Assembly (NCBI RefSeq): GCF_003316635.1
Contig: NZ_QNQP01000004.1
Span: 1 to 64,000 of the forward strand
Source of the DNA: Roseovarius dicentrarchi
GTDB lineage: Bacteria; Pseudomonadota; Alphaproteobacteria; Rhodobacterales; Rhodobacteraceae
DNA length: 64,000 nt
Direction: 5' to 3'
A model generated the notes under the pieces. That model was not told the origin of the DNA and searched no databases. It was given only the letters and a program-made list of their open reading frames with translations. Numbering within the stretch: the first letter of the stretch is position 1; each line of letters starts with the position of its first letter. Positions 55,746 through 64,000 of the stretch are shown piece after piece. Position numbers and translations under genes: made by a program.

Positions 55746-56597
55746 TCAGGAACCCGCCGCCACGCGCTGCCGCGAGGTGCGGCGCGTGACCATCTGGCGC
55801 CGGATGAAAGCGACGATAAACAGCGCCGTCAGGATCAGGATGATGGTCGGGGCCGGCGCGCTGTCCAGGAAAAAGCTGGCATAGGTGCCCAGCAGCATGG
55901 AGGCCATGCAGACCAGAACCGACACCCATAGCATCGTGGAAAATTTGCGCACGATCAGAAATGCGATGGCGCCCGGCGCGATCAGAAGCCCGATGGCCAG
56001 GATCAGCCCCGCCGCCGACAGCGTCGCCACGATGGTCAGCGACAACGCGGCCAGCAATCCGTAATGCAGCCCATTGACCCACAAGCCCGACGCGCGCGCC
56101 TGCGCGGGATCAAAGCTGTGCAGCAGGAAATCCTTCCACTTCAACACCAGCAGCAGGCCCACCCCGGCCGAGATGATGCCCGCCAGCCACATATCGTCCG
56201 GTCCCACGCCCAGCATGTTGCCGAACAGGATGTGATCCAGGTGCATGTTCGTCTCGATCGAGACATAAAGAACGATGCCAACGCCAAACATGCCGGAAAA
56301 CACGACCCCCATCACGGTGTCCTGTTTGATCCGGCTGTTGCTGGCCAGATACCCGGTGGTCAGCGCGCAGGTCATGCCTGCCGCAAAGGCGCCAATGATC
56401 AGAGGAATGCCCAGAATATAGGCCAGCACGATGCCCGGCAGCACCGCATGGCTGACCGCATCGCCCATCAGCGCCCAGCCCTTCATCACCAGAAAGCATG
56501 ACAGAAGGGCGGCAGGGACGGACACGATCATCGAAATCAGGAAGGCGTTTTGCATGAACCCGAATTGAAAGGGCAGCATGAGGGTGTCGAAATCCAT
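55746..56597 (-). CDS. sitD: Sit-type metal ABC transporter permease
   Basis: A 283-residue inner membrane permease of the ABC-3 family, about eight helices. FLVMKGWALMGDAVSHAVLP is the family mark near residue 36. It shares one base with the stop of the preceding permease gene (TAATG), indicating coupling. With SitB and SitC it imports Mn(II) and perhaps Fe(II). The start chosen agrees with a GGAGA at 56605. A longer frame running into sitC is antisense-like and rejected. Confidence 0.9.
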   Translation of the reverse strand: MDFDTLMLPFQFGFMQNAFLISMIVSVPAALLSCFLVMKGWALMGDAVSHAVLPGIVLAYILGIPLIIGAFAAGMTCALTTGYLASNSRIKQDTVMGVVFSGMFGVGIVLYVSIETNMHLDHILFGNMLGVGPDDMWLAGIISAGVGLLLVLKWKDFLLHSFDPAQARASGLWVNGLHYGLLAALSLTIVATLSAAGLILAIGLLIAPGAIAFLIVRKFSTMLWVSVLVCMASMLLGTYASFFLDSAPAPTIILILTALFIVAFIRRQMVTRRTSRQRVAAGS

Positions 56598-57481
56598 TAC
56601 TTGATCTCCGCGCTCAGGGCGCCGGGGCCGCGCCGCAGCGCCGCCCGCGCCTTGCGTTTGGCCGCCAGCAGACCGTGTTTGGGGGCAAATATGAAGGCGA
56701 GCAGGAATATCGCCGTTTGCAGCGTCACGATGATACCGCCCGTTGCGCCGTCCAGAAAATAGCTGGCATAGGCGCCGACAAAGCTGGTGATGGCGCCGAT
56801 GGCGACCGACATTGCGATCAACCGGGGGAACCGGTCGCAAAGCAGGTAGGCCGTCGCGCCGGGCGTGACGACCAGCGCGATGACCAGAAACGCGCCGACG
56901 GTCTGCATCGCCGCCACGACCGAGGCCGACAGCAGGATGAAGAAGACCGCCTTCAGCAGGCCGGGGCGCAGGCCGATGGTGCGCGCGTGGCTTTCGTCAA
57001 AGAAGGTGACCATCAGATCCTTCCACTTGGCCAGCAGGATCGCCAGCGACACAAAGCCGATGATGGCCAGTTGCAGCGTATCCTCGGGCGTGATGGCCAG
57101 AATGTTGCCCATGGTGATGGTCTGGATCGACACCGACATCGGGTTGACCGACACGATGAACAGGCCCAGCCCGAAAAACGAGGTAAAGATCAGGCCGATG
57201 ATGACATCCACCTTCAGCCCCGACCGCTCGGACAGAAACAGCATTGCGCCGGCGGCCAGACCGCCCGCGATGAACGCGCCCAGCGCGAAGGGCAGGCCAA
57301 GGATATAGGCGCCCGCCACCCCCGGCACCACCGAGTGCGACAGCGCATCGCCGATCAGCGACCAGCCTTTCAGCATCAGATAGGCAGACAGAAACGCGCA
57401 GACGCCGCCGACAAGCGCCGAGACCCACATCGCGTTGGTCATGTAATTGTATGAGAACGGCTCCAGCAGATAAGACATCAT
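56597..57481 (-). CDS. sitC: Sit-type metal ABC transporter permease
   Basis: A 294-residue paralogous permease with the [20 protein letters not shown] block. It overlaps the ATPase gene by 4 bases. Two different permeases in one operon point to a heterodimeric channel, typical of SitABCD and not of ZnuABC, which has one. The C-terminal tail is basic and cytoplasmic. Confidence 0.9.
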   Translation of the reverse strand: MMSYLLEPFSYNYMTNAMWVSALVGGVCAFLSAYLMLKGWSLIGDALSHSVVPGVAGAYILGLPFALGAFIAGGLAAGAMLFLSERSGLKVDVIIGLIFTSFFGLGLFIVSVNPMSVSIQTITMGNILAITPEDTLQLAIIGFVSLAILLAKWKDLMVTFFDESHARTIGLRPGLLKAVFFILLSASVVAAMQTVGAFLVIALVVTPGATAYLLCDRFPRLIAMSVAIGAITSFVGAYASYFLDGATGGIIVTLQTAIFLLAFIFAPKHGLLAAKRKARAALRRGPGALSAEIK

Positions 57482-58371
57482 GATTTGCGCCGCCTGCGCT
57501 GTGTCTTGTCGCCGTATTGCACCAAAGGCCGTTCGTCATCGCTGAAGATCGTGACCGAGCGGGCATCCTCGTCATCGTGCAGCGCGTCACCGCCCAGCGT
57601 GAAGTGGCGCAGCACGCCGCCAAACGCCGCCTCAAGGTTTTCGCGGGTGAATGTCGTCTCGGTCGGCCCGTAGCTGAGCACGGTGCCCTTGACCAGAACG
57701 GTGCGGTCGCAAAATTCGGGCACAGATCCTAGGTTGTGGGTGGATACCAGCATCACGCGGCCCTCATCGCGCAATTCGCGCAGAAGGGCGATGATCTGCT
57801 CTTCGGTTTTGACATCGACGCCGGTGAATGGCTCGTCCAGCAGGATGACCTGCCCGTCCTGCGCCAGCGCGCGGGCCAGAAAGACCCGCTTGCGCTGGCC
57901 GCCCGACAGCTCGCCAATCTGGCGGTGGCGGAAATCCTGCATGCTGACGCGGCTCAGCGCCTGATCCACCGCGTCGCGGTCGGCCTGTTTCGGGCGGCGC
58001 AGGAACCCCATATGGCCATAGCGGCCCATCATCACCACATCCTCGACCAGCACGGGGAAAGCCCAATCGACCTCCTCGGACTGGGGGACATAGGCGACAA
58101 GGTTTTTCGCCAGCGCCTGTTTGACATCCATGCCCAGAATTTCGATGCGGCCCTTTGCGGCGGGAACGAAACCCATGATCGCCTTGAACAGCGTGGATTT
58201 GCCGGCGCCGTTCACACCAACCAGCGCGGTGATCGTGCCGCGCGGGATCTCGAAGCTGGCGTCCCACAGGGCGGTGTGGCCGTTGCGGTAGGTCACAGTC
58301 ACATCCCGCGCCATCAGTCCGGCGCGAGCGGTGCTGTCTTTGCCTTGCGGCACTATCGGATCATGGCGCAT
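57478..58371 (-). CDS. sitB: Sit-type metal ABC transporter ATPase
   Basis: A 297-residue ATPase with Walker A GVNGAGKS, signature [14 protein letters not shown], Walker B VILLDEPF and H-loop STHN. I chose the second ATG (58371) because AAGGAGACG sits just before it. The ~45-residue tail after the ABC fold ([20 protein letters not shown]) is acidic and then basic, of unknown role. It is 34 bases downstream of sitA. Confidence 0.9.
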   Translation of the reverse strand: MRHDPIVPQGKDSTARAGLMARDVTVTYRNGHTALWDASFEIPRGTITALVGVNGAGKSTLFKAIMGFVPAAKGRIEILGMDVKQALAKNLVAYVPQSEEVDWAFPVLVEDVVMMGRYGHMGFLRRPKQADRDAVDQALSRVSMQDFRHRQIGELSGGQRKRVFLARALAQDGQVILLDEPFTGVDVKTEEQIIALLRELRDEGRVMLVSTHNLGSVPEFCDRTVLVKGTVLSYGPTETTFTRENLEAAFGGVLRHFTLGGDALHDDEDARSVTIFSDDERPLVQYGDKTQRRRRKS

Positions 58372-58405
58372 GTCGTCTCCTTTGGCGGGCCGCACCGGGC
58401 GGGCC

Positions 58406-59308
58406 TCATTCTGCTGCGGCGGTCAGGCCGGTTGCGACGGTGCTGGACGTCACGCGCAGCAGGTCCAGATAGGTCGGCACCGGCCCGTCCGGCGCGCTGA
58501 GGCTGTCGACATACAAAACGCCGCCGTATCGCGCGCCGGTTTCACGCGCGACCTGTTCGGCAGGGGCGGTGTTGACCGTGGTTTCACAGAATACGGCGGG
58601 AATGTCGTTGCCCCTCACGCCGTCAATCACGGCGCGAACCTGCTGCGGGGTGCCCACCTGATCGGCATTCATCGGCCACAGATACAGCTCTTGCAGGCCG
58701 AAATCGCGGGCCAGATAGCTGAACGCGCCTTCGCAGGTGACCAGCCAGCGCCGGTCCTCGGGGATGGCGGCGATTGCGTCGCGCAGCGGCTCGATCGTGG
58801 CGCGCAGTTGCTGTTTGTAGGCGGCGGCGTTTTCGGCATAGACGGCGGCGTTGTCCGGATCATGCCGGGCAAAGGATTTCTCGATATTGTCGATATAGAT
58901 CAGCGCGTTATCAAGGCCCATCCACGCGTGGGGGTTCGGCATCCCCTCATAGCTGCCCGATGCGATGGATATGGGGTCGATCCCGTCGGTCAGGGTGGCC
59001 GATGGCACGTCCTTCATGTTGGTCAGAAACTGCTCGAACCATAGTTCCAGATTCATGCCGTTCCACAGGATCAGATCGGCATCCATGGCGCGCACGATGT
59101 CCTGCGGTGTCGGCTCGTAGCCGTGGATTTCGGCACCGGGTTTGGTGATGGACACCACGTCGGCCGCGTCGCCCGCCACATTTGCCGCCATGTCGGCCAG
59201 TACGGTGAAGGTTGTAACCACCTTCATCCGGTCCTCGGCCAGGGCTGCCTGCGCGCAGAAAGTTGCAAGCGCAAGAGTGGACGTTGTTTTGAAGAATCGA
59301 GCCAGCAT
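58406..59308 (-). CDS. sitA: Mn/Fe-binding periplasmic protein SitA
   Basis: A 300-residue metal receptor with a signal peptide ([16 protein letters not shown]). The metal ligands can be read: His in [12 protein letters not shown], His in [10 protein letters not shown], Glu in [12 protein letters not shown] and Asp in VLYVDSL. His-His-Glu-Asp is the Mn/Fe set of SitA/MntA; ZnuA usually has a third His and a His-rich loop, absent here. A GGAGG precedes the ATG at 59308. It is first in sitABCD and is probably repressed by Mur or Fur through the box upstream. Confidence 0.92.
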   Translation of the reverse strand: MLARFFKTTSTLALATFCAQAALAEDRMKVVTTFTVLADMAANVAGDAADVVSITKPGAEIHGYEPTPQDIVRAMDADLILWNGMNLELWFEQFLTNMKDVPSATLTDGIDPISIASGSYEGMPNPHAWMGLDNALIYIDNIEKSFARHDPDNAAVYAENAAAYKQQLRATIEPLRDAIAAIPEDRRWLVTCEGAFSYLARDFGLQELYLWPMNADQVGTPQQVRAVIDGVRGNDIPAVFCETTVNTAPAEQVARETGARYGGVLYVDSLSAPDGPVPTYLDLLRVTSSTVATGLTAAAE

Positions 59309-59338
59309 TCGGGCGCCTCCTTGTTGAGCTACCATGCT

Positions 59339-59367
59339 GTAGATGCAAGTCAGTCGCAACTGTCAAG
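59339..59367 (-). promoter_or_regulatory. Candidate sitA promoter
   Basis: On the minus strand TTGACA (59362-59367) is followed after 17 bases by TCTACA (59339-59344), a perfect -35 and a weak -10, about 30 bases before the sitA start. Confidence 0.5.
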
Positions 59368-59372
59368 CGGTA

Positions 59373-59391
59373 TTGCGAATTATTCTCATCT
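59373..59391. promoter_or_regulatory. Candidate Mur/Fur box of sitABCD
   Basis: ATTGCGAATTATTCTCATC is AT-rich and resembles alphaproteobacterial Mur boxes, with TGC-AAT and ATT-CTCA half-sites. It lies just upstream of the predicted -35. Manganese-dependent repression by Mur would fit. The match is by eye. Confidence 0.55.
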
Positions 59392-59507
59392 AGGCGCGGC
59401 TGAGCAGGCTCATGCCGACCCTCTGAAATGTGCGGTATCGTCGCGGGCTATGCGGTGTTCATGGCCGGCGGAATGAGGTAGTCAGGCGCTTGATTGCCCA
59501 TTGATCG

Positions 59508-59981
59508 GTGCCGCCAGACGCCATGCAGAAACCCACAGTAACGGTATTGGATCAGCTGCTTCCGGGGCAGATTCTGGCGCGGGGCGTGTGCCGCCACCTG
59601 GCCGAGATGGACTTTGCCGCGCTTGAGGAATACGTGCCCGAGCGGGGGCGGCGCGTCGATGTCATGGCGCTGGGCCCCAAGGGCGAGCTGTGGGTGATCG
59701 AATGTAAATCCAGCCGCGCGGATTTCATGTCAGACAGCAAATGGCAGGGCTATCTGGACTGGGCCGACCGGTTTTTCTGGGCGGTCGATGCCGATTTTCC
59801 GGCAGATATCCTGCCGGCTGAAACCGGGCTGATCATGGCCGACGGGTATGGCGCCGAAATCATGCGCATGGGGCCGGAAACGCGGCTGCCCGGTGCGCGG
59901 CGCAGTGCTATCACCCGCAAATTCGCGCGCGATGCGGCGCGGCGCCTGCAAGGCTGGCGGGATCCGGGTAATCGGGGCTGA
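59508..59981 (+). CDS. mmcB: MmcB family DNA repair protein
   Basis: A protein of about 152-157 residues of the alphaproteobacterial MmcB family, named for mitomycin C sensitivity and thought to be a nuclease. The core RRVDVMALGPKGELWVIECK carries the Asp and Glu-x-Lys of a PD-(D/E)xK nuclease, followed by KWQGYLDWADRFFWAVDADF. The start may be a GTG at 59508 or the ATG at 59523; neither has a strong ribosome site. It is divergent from sitA. Confidence 0.85.
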   Translation: MPPDAMQKPTVTVLDQLLPGQILARGVCRHLAEMDFAALEEYVPERGRRVDVMALGPKGELWVIECKSSRADFMSDSKWQGYLDWADRFFWAVDADFPADILPAETGLIMADGYGAEIMRMGPETRLPGARRSAITRKFARDAARRLQGWRDPGNRG

Positions 59982-59984
59982 GCG

Positions 59985-60170
59985 TCAGCCGATCTTGGCG
60001 GCGCTTTTGGCGGCGGCCACGATCTCGGCGGCGATCTCCTCGGCTTCTTCGGGGGAGAAGTCCATCGGGATTTCGACACCTTGCGATTCGATATAGATGC
60101 GCACCATGCCCTGATCCGTCGGGCCGATCTGCATGTTGGCTTCGACGTCGCGTTCGCTGTTGATGCCCAT
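59985..60170 (-). CDS. DUF6324 family small protein
   Basis: A 61-residue acidic protein, MGINSERDVEANMQIGPTDQ followed by EIPMDFSPEEAEEIAAEIVA, close to the DUF6324 family that is widespread in Rhodobacterales. Function unknown. AAAGGAG precedes the ATG at 60170. It is convergent with mmcB, 3 bases apart. Confidence 0.75.
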   Translation of the reverse strand: MGINSERDVEANMQIGPTDQGMVRIYIESQGVEIPMDFSPEEAEEIAAEIVAAAKSAAKIG

Positions 60171-60343
60171 GATCCCGCTCCTTTGATGGTCGGCGCCGGG
60201 ATAGCCCGGCCTGCATGGCTTGGCAACCCGGATCGCGCGGGCCGGATCGTTCCGGCCTGTCTGGCATTGCCGCATTTTAGGGGGTAAAAATCCGCTGGAT
60301 AAGGGTTGCAATCGTGCGCACCCGGCGCTAAATCGCAGGCAGT

Positions 60344-60420
60344 GCCGCCTTAGCTCAGTTGGTTAGAGCGCTTGATTGTGGATCAAGAGGTCCCTGGTTC
60401 GAGACCAGGAGGTGGTACCA
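60344..60420 (+). tRNA. tRNA-His (GTG)
   Basis: Full cloverleaf of 77 bases. Acceptor GCCGCCT pairs with AGGTGGT (two G-U pairs), the D arm is GCTC..GAGC, the anticodon stem CTTGA/TCAAG closes the loop TTGTGGA with anticodon GTG at 60378-60380, and the T stem is CCTGG/CCAGG. The discriminator base is A (60417) and CCA is encoded. The base before the acceptor is T, so no G-1 is encoded. Confidence 0.95.
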
Positions 60421-60431
60421 CCCTTTACCTT

Positions 60432-60737
60432 TCAGTTCTCGATGCGGATCGTCTGGCGCAGGTTGCCTGTCAGTCGGTCAAAGATGAGGATTTCATCCGC
60501 ATCCGTCACCACCGCATACCAATCGCCCCCTTGGGTAAAGGCGCTGGCCGCCGTGCCATCGGGCAGGGTGATTGACGCCGGCAGCGTCACATCATCGCCC
60601 CCTGCGAAGCGGGTGACAAACAGTGCGGTGATGATTATGAACCCGATGATCATCGTCCCGGTCAATGTCGTGACCAGCACGCGCAAGTATTTCACCATTG
60701 CCGGATCGACCGGCTGCATCTGGGGATCATCATCCAT
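60432..60737 (-). CDS. DUF6476-like single-pass membrane protein
   Basis: A 101-residue protein with one membrane helix (VLVTTLTGTMIIGFIIITAL, residues ~21-40) and a C-terminal periplasmic domain (DWYAVVTDADEILIFDRLTG). It matches the pattern of a small family found beside RluA-type genes in Rhodobacterales. Function unknown. Its ATG (60737-60735) shares a CATG with the divergent pseudouridine synthase start, so the promoters must lie inside each other's coding DNA. Confidence 0.75.
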   Translation of the reverse strand: MDDDPQMQPVDPAMVKYLRVLVTTLTGTMIIGFIIITALFVTRFAGGDDVTLPASITLPDGTAASAFTQGGDWYAVVTDADEILIFDRLTGNLRQTIRIEN

Positions 60738-61785
60738 GGGGTTAAGCCTTTTGACTGTGCGTATCGGTATGGACCCGCCGCCCCGCCTTGACAAGGCATT
60801 GGCGCGTGATGTGCCCGAGGACGCCGCGCTGTCGCGCACCCGGCTTGCCCGGCTGATCGAAGGCGGGCAGGTCACCGTCAACGGCGCTGTCATCACCGAC
60901 GGCAAGGCGCGGATCGAGGAGGGCGACGAGGTGGCCATCACCGTGCCGGAGGCTGAAGAAAGCCATATCCTGCCCGAGGATATCGCGCTGGACATCGTTT
61001 ATGAGGATGCTGATCTGGTGGTGGTCAACAAGCCCGCCGGCATGGTTGTGCATCCCGCGCCCGGCACGCCCACCGGCACGCTGGTCAATGCGCTGCTGCA
61101 TCATTTCGGCGGCGATCTGTCCGGCGTTGGCGGGGCCAAGCGGCCCGGCATCGTTCACCGGATCGACAAGGATACCAGCGGGCTGCTGGTGGTGGCAAAA
61201 TCGGACGCGGCGCATCACGGCCTTGCCGCGCAGTTTGAAAAACACAGCGCGCAGCGGCGGTATCTGGCGCTGTGCAACGGGGTGCCGGACGCGTCCGACC
61301 CGCGCCTGCGCGGCTTGCGCGGCGTTACGTTCGAGCCGGGCAATATCCTGCGGATTGCCACCCATCTGGGCCGCCACCGCACGGACCGGCAAAAGCAGGC
61401 TGTCGGCTGGTCCGGCGGGCGCCATGCCGTGACGCGCGCCCGCGTGGTGGAGCGGTTCGGGGCGCCTGCCGCCTGCGCGCTGCTGGAATGCTGGCTTGAG
61501 ACGGGGCGCACCCATCAGATCCGGGTGCATATGGCCTATGCCGGGCATGGGCTGATCGGCGATCCGGTCTATGGCGGCAAACGCAAACTGCCGCACAAGG
61601 TGCTGCCGCCGCTTGGACTGGCGATGGCGCAGGCGTTTCCGCGGCAGGCGTTGCATGCGGCCAGTCTGGGGTTCGTGCATCCGGTCAGCGGCAGGGAACT
61701 GATGTTCGAGGCCTCATTGCCCGACGACATGACCTCGCTGATTGCGGCGCTCACGCCGCCGGGCGCGGATAGCACAGTCGCGTGA
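60736..61785 (+). CDS. RluA/RluD family 23S rRNA pseudouridine synthase
   Basis: A protein of up to 349 residues that isomerises uridine in rRNA. An S4 RNA-binding domain comes first (LSRTRLARLIEGGQVTVNGA), then the catalytic domain with HRIDKDTSGLLVVAKSD (active Asp) and ETGRTHQIRVHMAYAG. The layout fits RluD or RluC; I cannot tell which. Starts are possible at ATG 60736 (GGGGA upstream), GTG 60757 or ATG 60769. The first overlaps the divergent gene's start. Confidence 0.9.
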   Translation: MGLSLLTVRIGMDPPPRLDKALARDVPEDAALSRTRLARLIEGGQVTVNGAVITDGKARIEEGDEVAITVPEAEESHILPEDIALDIVYEDADLVVVNKPAGMVVHPAPGTPTGTLVNALLHHFGGDLSGVGGAKRPGIVHRIDKDTSGLLVVAKSDAAHHGLAAQFEKHSAQRRYLALCNGVPDASDPRLRGLRGVTFEPGNILRIATHLGRHRTDRQKQAVGWSGGRHAVTRARVVERFGAPAACALLECWLETGRTHQIRVHMAYAGHGLIGDPVYGGKRKLPHKVLPPLGLAMAQAFPRQALHAASLGFVHPVSGRELMFEASLPDDMTSLIAALTPPGADSTVA

Positions 61786-61930
61786 TCCCGCCGACACATG
61801 GCTGGCACAGGGAACGACCGGCGTTCATGGTAGTTTAACCGAAACATGCAAGAAGCATTGAAAAGCGGCGCATCTGCGCCCAAATAGATGTTAAAGCCGT
61901 AAACATTGCGGCATCCGAGGGGGCAACCAG

Positions 61931-62827
61931 ATGGCAAACTATGCAAATCTGCCGGCACCGACGCCGGAAGGCGGGCTGAACCGATACATGCAGGAAATCC
62001 GCAAATTTCCGCTGCTCGAGCTCGAAGAAGAATACATGCTGGCCAAACGCTGGGTCGAGCAGGAAGATACCGAAGCGGCGCACCGCATGGTGACATCACA
62101 CCTGCGTCTGGCGGCTAAAATCGCGATGGGCTATCGCGGTTACGGCCTGCCGCAGGCCGAGGTGATTTCCGAGGCGAATGTCGGCCTGATGCAGGCGGTC
62201 AAGCGGTTCGATCCTGAAAAGGGGTTCCGCCTTGCGACCTATGCGATGTGGTGGATCCGCGCCAGCATTCAGGAATACATCCTGCGCAGCTGGTCACTGG
62301 TCAAGATGGGCACCACATCGGCGCAGAAGAAGCTGTTCTTCAACCTGCGCAAGGCCAAGAACAAGATCGGCGCGTTGGAAGAGGGCGACTTGCGCCCCGA
62401 AAACGTCAAGATCATCGCGACCCAGCTGGGCGTGACCGAGAAGGAAGTCATCTCGATGAACCGGCGCATGTCGGGCGGGGATGCATCGCTGAACGCCACG
62501 GTCGGCTCCGAAGGCGAAGGCACGATGCAATGGCAGGACTGGCTGGAGGATGAGGGCGCAGATCAGGCAACTGATTACGAGGAAATGGACGAGTTGACCG
62601 CCCGCCGCGAGATGCTGGCCGAGGCGATGGACGTGTTGAACGACCGCGAAAAGGACATTCTGACTCAGCGTCGCCTCAGCGATCAGACGATCACGCTGGA
62701 GGATCTCAGCAGCCAGTATGATGTCAGCCGCGAACGCATTCGCCAGATCGAAGTGCGCGCGTTTGAGAAGTTGCAGGCACGCATGCGCAGCCTGGCGCAG
62801 GAAAAGGGAATGATGGAGGACGCATAA
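61931..62827 (+). CDS. rpoH: Heat-shock sigma factor RpoH (sigma-32)
   Basis: A 298-residue sigma-70 family factor that directs RNA polymerase to heat-shock genes. The -10-binding region 2 has GLMQAVKRFDPEKGFRLATY and AMWWIRASIQEYILRSWSLV, then the RpoH box QKKLFFNLRKAK. Region 4 reads ITLEDLSSQYDVSRERIRQI. Some alphaproteobacteria have two RpoH proteins; which this is cannot be said. The upstream 145 bases (61786-61930) hold no clear promoter that I can name. A strong terminator follows. Confidence 0.95.
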   Translation: MANYANLPAPTPEGGLNRYMQEIRKFPLLELEEEYMLAKRWVEQEDTEAAHRMVTSHLRLAAKIAMGYRGYGLPQAEVISEANVGLMQAVKRFDPEKGFRLATYAMWWIRASIQEYILRSWSLVKMGTTSAQKKLFFNLRKAKNKIGALEEGDLRPENVKIIATQLGVTEKEVISMNRRMSGGDASLNATVGSEGEGTMQWQDWLEDEGADQATDYEEMDELTARREMLAEAMDVLNDREKDILTQRRLSDQTITLEDLSSQYDVSRERIRQIEVRAFEKLQARMRSLAQEKGMMEDA

Positions 62828-62853
62828 CGCGTCTGCCATTTTGATACGGACTG

Positions 62854-62881
62854 ATCCGGCGGGACATCCCGCCGGATTTTT
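62854..62881 (+). terminator. Terminator after rpoH
   Basis: Perfect 10-base stem ATCCGGCGGG/CCCGCCGGAT around ACAT, followed by TTTTT. Confidence 0.9.
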
Positions 62882-62907
62882 GTTGTCTCGCCGCCTGCTG
62901 GGCGGTT

Positions 62908-64000
62908 TCAGTCTTCCATCGCTTCCAGTTCGTCGATCATGCCGGAAATCATGTTCAGGCCCTTGTCCCAGAATTTGGGATCGCTGGCATCAAGGCCAAA
63001 AGGTTTCAACAGGTCGGAGTGATGCTTGGACCCGCCCGCCTTGAGCATGTCGAAGTATTTGTCCTGAAATCCTTCAGGATTTTCTTCGTACACCGCGTAA
63101 AGTGCGTTAACCAAACCGTCGCCGAACGCGTAGGCATACACGTAGAACGGCGAATGCACGAAATGCGGGATATAGGCCCAGAACGTCTCGTATCCGTCCG
63201 CGAAATCAAACACAGGCCCCAGCGATTCGGCCTGTACCGACATCCAAAGCGCGTTGATATCGTCGGGTGTCAGCTCGCCCTCGCGGCGCGCGGCATGCAA
63301 CTTGCATTCGAAATCGTAAAACGCGATCTGGCGCACGACGGTGTTGATCATATCCTCGACCTTGCCGGCCAGCATCACCTTGCGCTCGGCATCGTCCTTT
63401 GCATTGTCCAGCATGCGGCGGAAGGTCAGCATTTCGCCGAAAACGCTGGCAGTTTCGGCCAAGGTCAGCGGCGTCGAGGACAGCAATTCACCTTGCCCCG
63501 CCGCCAATACCTGATGCACTCCGTGGCCCAGCTCATGCGCCAGCGTCATCACGTCGCGCGGTTTGCCGAGGTAATTGAGCATCACGTAAGGATGCACATT
63601 GGTCACGGTCGGGTGGGCGAACGCGCCGGGCGCCTTGCCCTTCTTTACGCCCGCATCGATCCAGCCCTTGTCAAAGAACGGCTGCGCCAGATCGCCCATG
63701 CGCGGATCGAATTCGCTGTAGGCGTTCATCACCGTGTCGCGCGCGTCGTCCCAGCCGACCACCTTGGTTTCCTCCATCGGCAGCGGCGCGTTGCGATCCC
63801 AGACCTGCATCCGCTCCAGCCCCAGCCATTTCGCTTTTAGCGCGTAATAGCGGTGGCTCAGCTTGGGGTAGGCGGCGACAACGGCGTCGCGCAGCGCCTC
63901 GACCACCTCGGGTTCCACATCGTTGCTGAGGTGGCGGCCGGTTTGCGCGGTGGGCATGCCGCGCCAGCGGTCGATCACCTCTTTTTCCTTGGCCGATGTG
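62908..64000 (-). CDS. pepF: Oligoendopeptidase F (M3B), N-terminus outside the window
   Basis: The C-terminal ~364 residues of a zinc oligopeptidase of the M3B/PepF family, which cuts short peptides in the cytoplasm. The motif TLAHELGHGVHQVL carries the HExxH ligands, and the third ligand Glu lies in LTLAETASVFGEM. The C-terminal helical part (HFVHSPFYVYAYAFGDGLVN) is typical. The frame is open to the right edge (63978-64000), so the gene continues beyond it. It is convergent with rpoH. Confidence 0.92.
   Translation of the reverse strand, partial: TSAKEKEVIDRWRGMPTAQTGRHLSNDVEPEVVEALRDAVVAAYPKLSHRYYALKAKWLGLERMQVWDRNAPLPMEETKVVGWDDARDTVMNAYSEFDPRMGDLAQPFFDKGWIDAGVKKGKAPGAFAHPTVTNVHPYVMLNYLGKPRDVMTLAHELGHGVHQVLAAGQGELLSSTPLTLAETASVFGEMLTFRRMLDNAKDDAERKVMLAGKVEDMINTVVRQIAFYDFECKLHAARREGELTPDDINALWMSVQAESLGPVFDFADGYETFWAYIPHFVHSPFYVYAYAFGDGLVNALYAVYEENPEGFQDKYFDMLKAGGSKHHSDLLKPFGLDASDPKFWDKGLNMISGMIDELEAMED

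Overview
The window is GC-rich, densely coded DNA from an alphaproteobacterium, very probably Rhodobacterales (Roseobacter/Rhodobacter group). Supporting this are an RpoH with its typical neighbours, an MmcB-type repair protein, small proteins of families I associate with Rhodobacterales (DUF6324, DUF6476), a Sit-type Mn/Fe transporter with a Mur/Fur-like box, and a tRNA-His whose gene predicts no G-1 and an A73 discriminator, as known for alphaproteobacteria.

Layout. 1-5970 is the right part of a Mu-like transposable prophage: MuA C-terminus, MuB, two unknown early genes, GemA, a terminator, then major head protein T and protease/scaffold I in inverted order, then two HTH-like genes. Terminase, portal and tail genes are missing. 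Two copies of a 20-bp repeat mark its probable right end, which interrupts a decayed ABC-ATPase gene (5971-6372). 6384-10850 holds a small membrane protein, a ChrR-like cupin protein, an acetamidase/formamidase and a heavy-metal P-type ATPase. At about 11540 a truncated RND/HlyD adaptor (minus strand) abuts a 5'-truncated giant gene (plus strand). The giant gene runs 26 kb without a stop to 37751 and still encodes about 8,730 residues.

The giant protein is a mosaic. It carries about 14 CARDB-like repeats, PPC and IPT-like domains, two beta-propeller-like regions, nine He_PIG/cadherin-like repeats, an RHS-like stretch, a dockerin-like pair, a glycine-zipper hydrophobic segment, a lipase-like alpha/beta hydrolase with GHSRG, a metallopeptidase-like motif lacking its ligands, another eight or nine Ig-like repeats and a cohesin-like C-terminus. 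Four closely packed genes follow: a DUF3467 protein, a GAF-HlyD fusion, a PqqD-like/M50/HlyD fusion and a shortened SecA paralogue. I read these five genes as one surface-protein/export locus. It is the best candidate for an undescribed system here: a SecA-type motor and membrane-fusion modules, with no ABC or RND pump visible, next to a giant extracellular-type protein without RTX repeats.

44270-64000 is mostly conserved chromosome: a DUF2461 protein and NhaC antiporter; an HTH-PBP regulator, a ModA-like binding protein and a TupBCA tungstate transporter; a TrmO-like tRNA methyltransferase; a YhaO/YhaN (SbcCD-like) repair pair; the SitABCD transporter; MmcB; tRNA-His; an RluA-family pseudouridine synthase whose start codon shares a CATG with a divergent gene; RpoH; and an oligoendopeptidase F that runs off the right edge.
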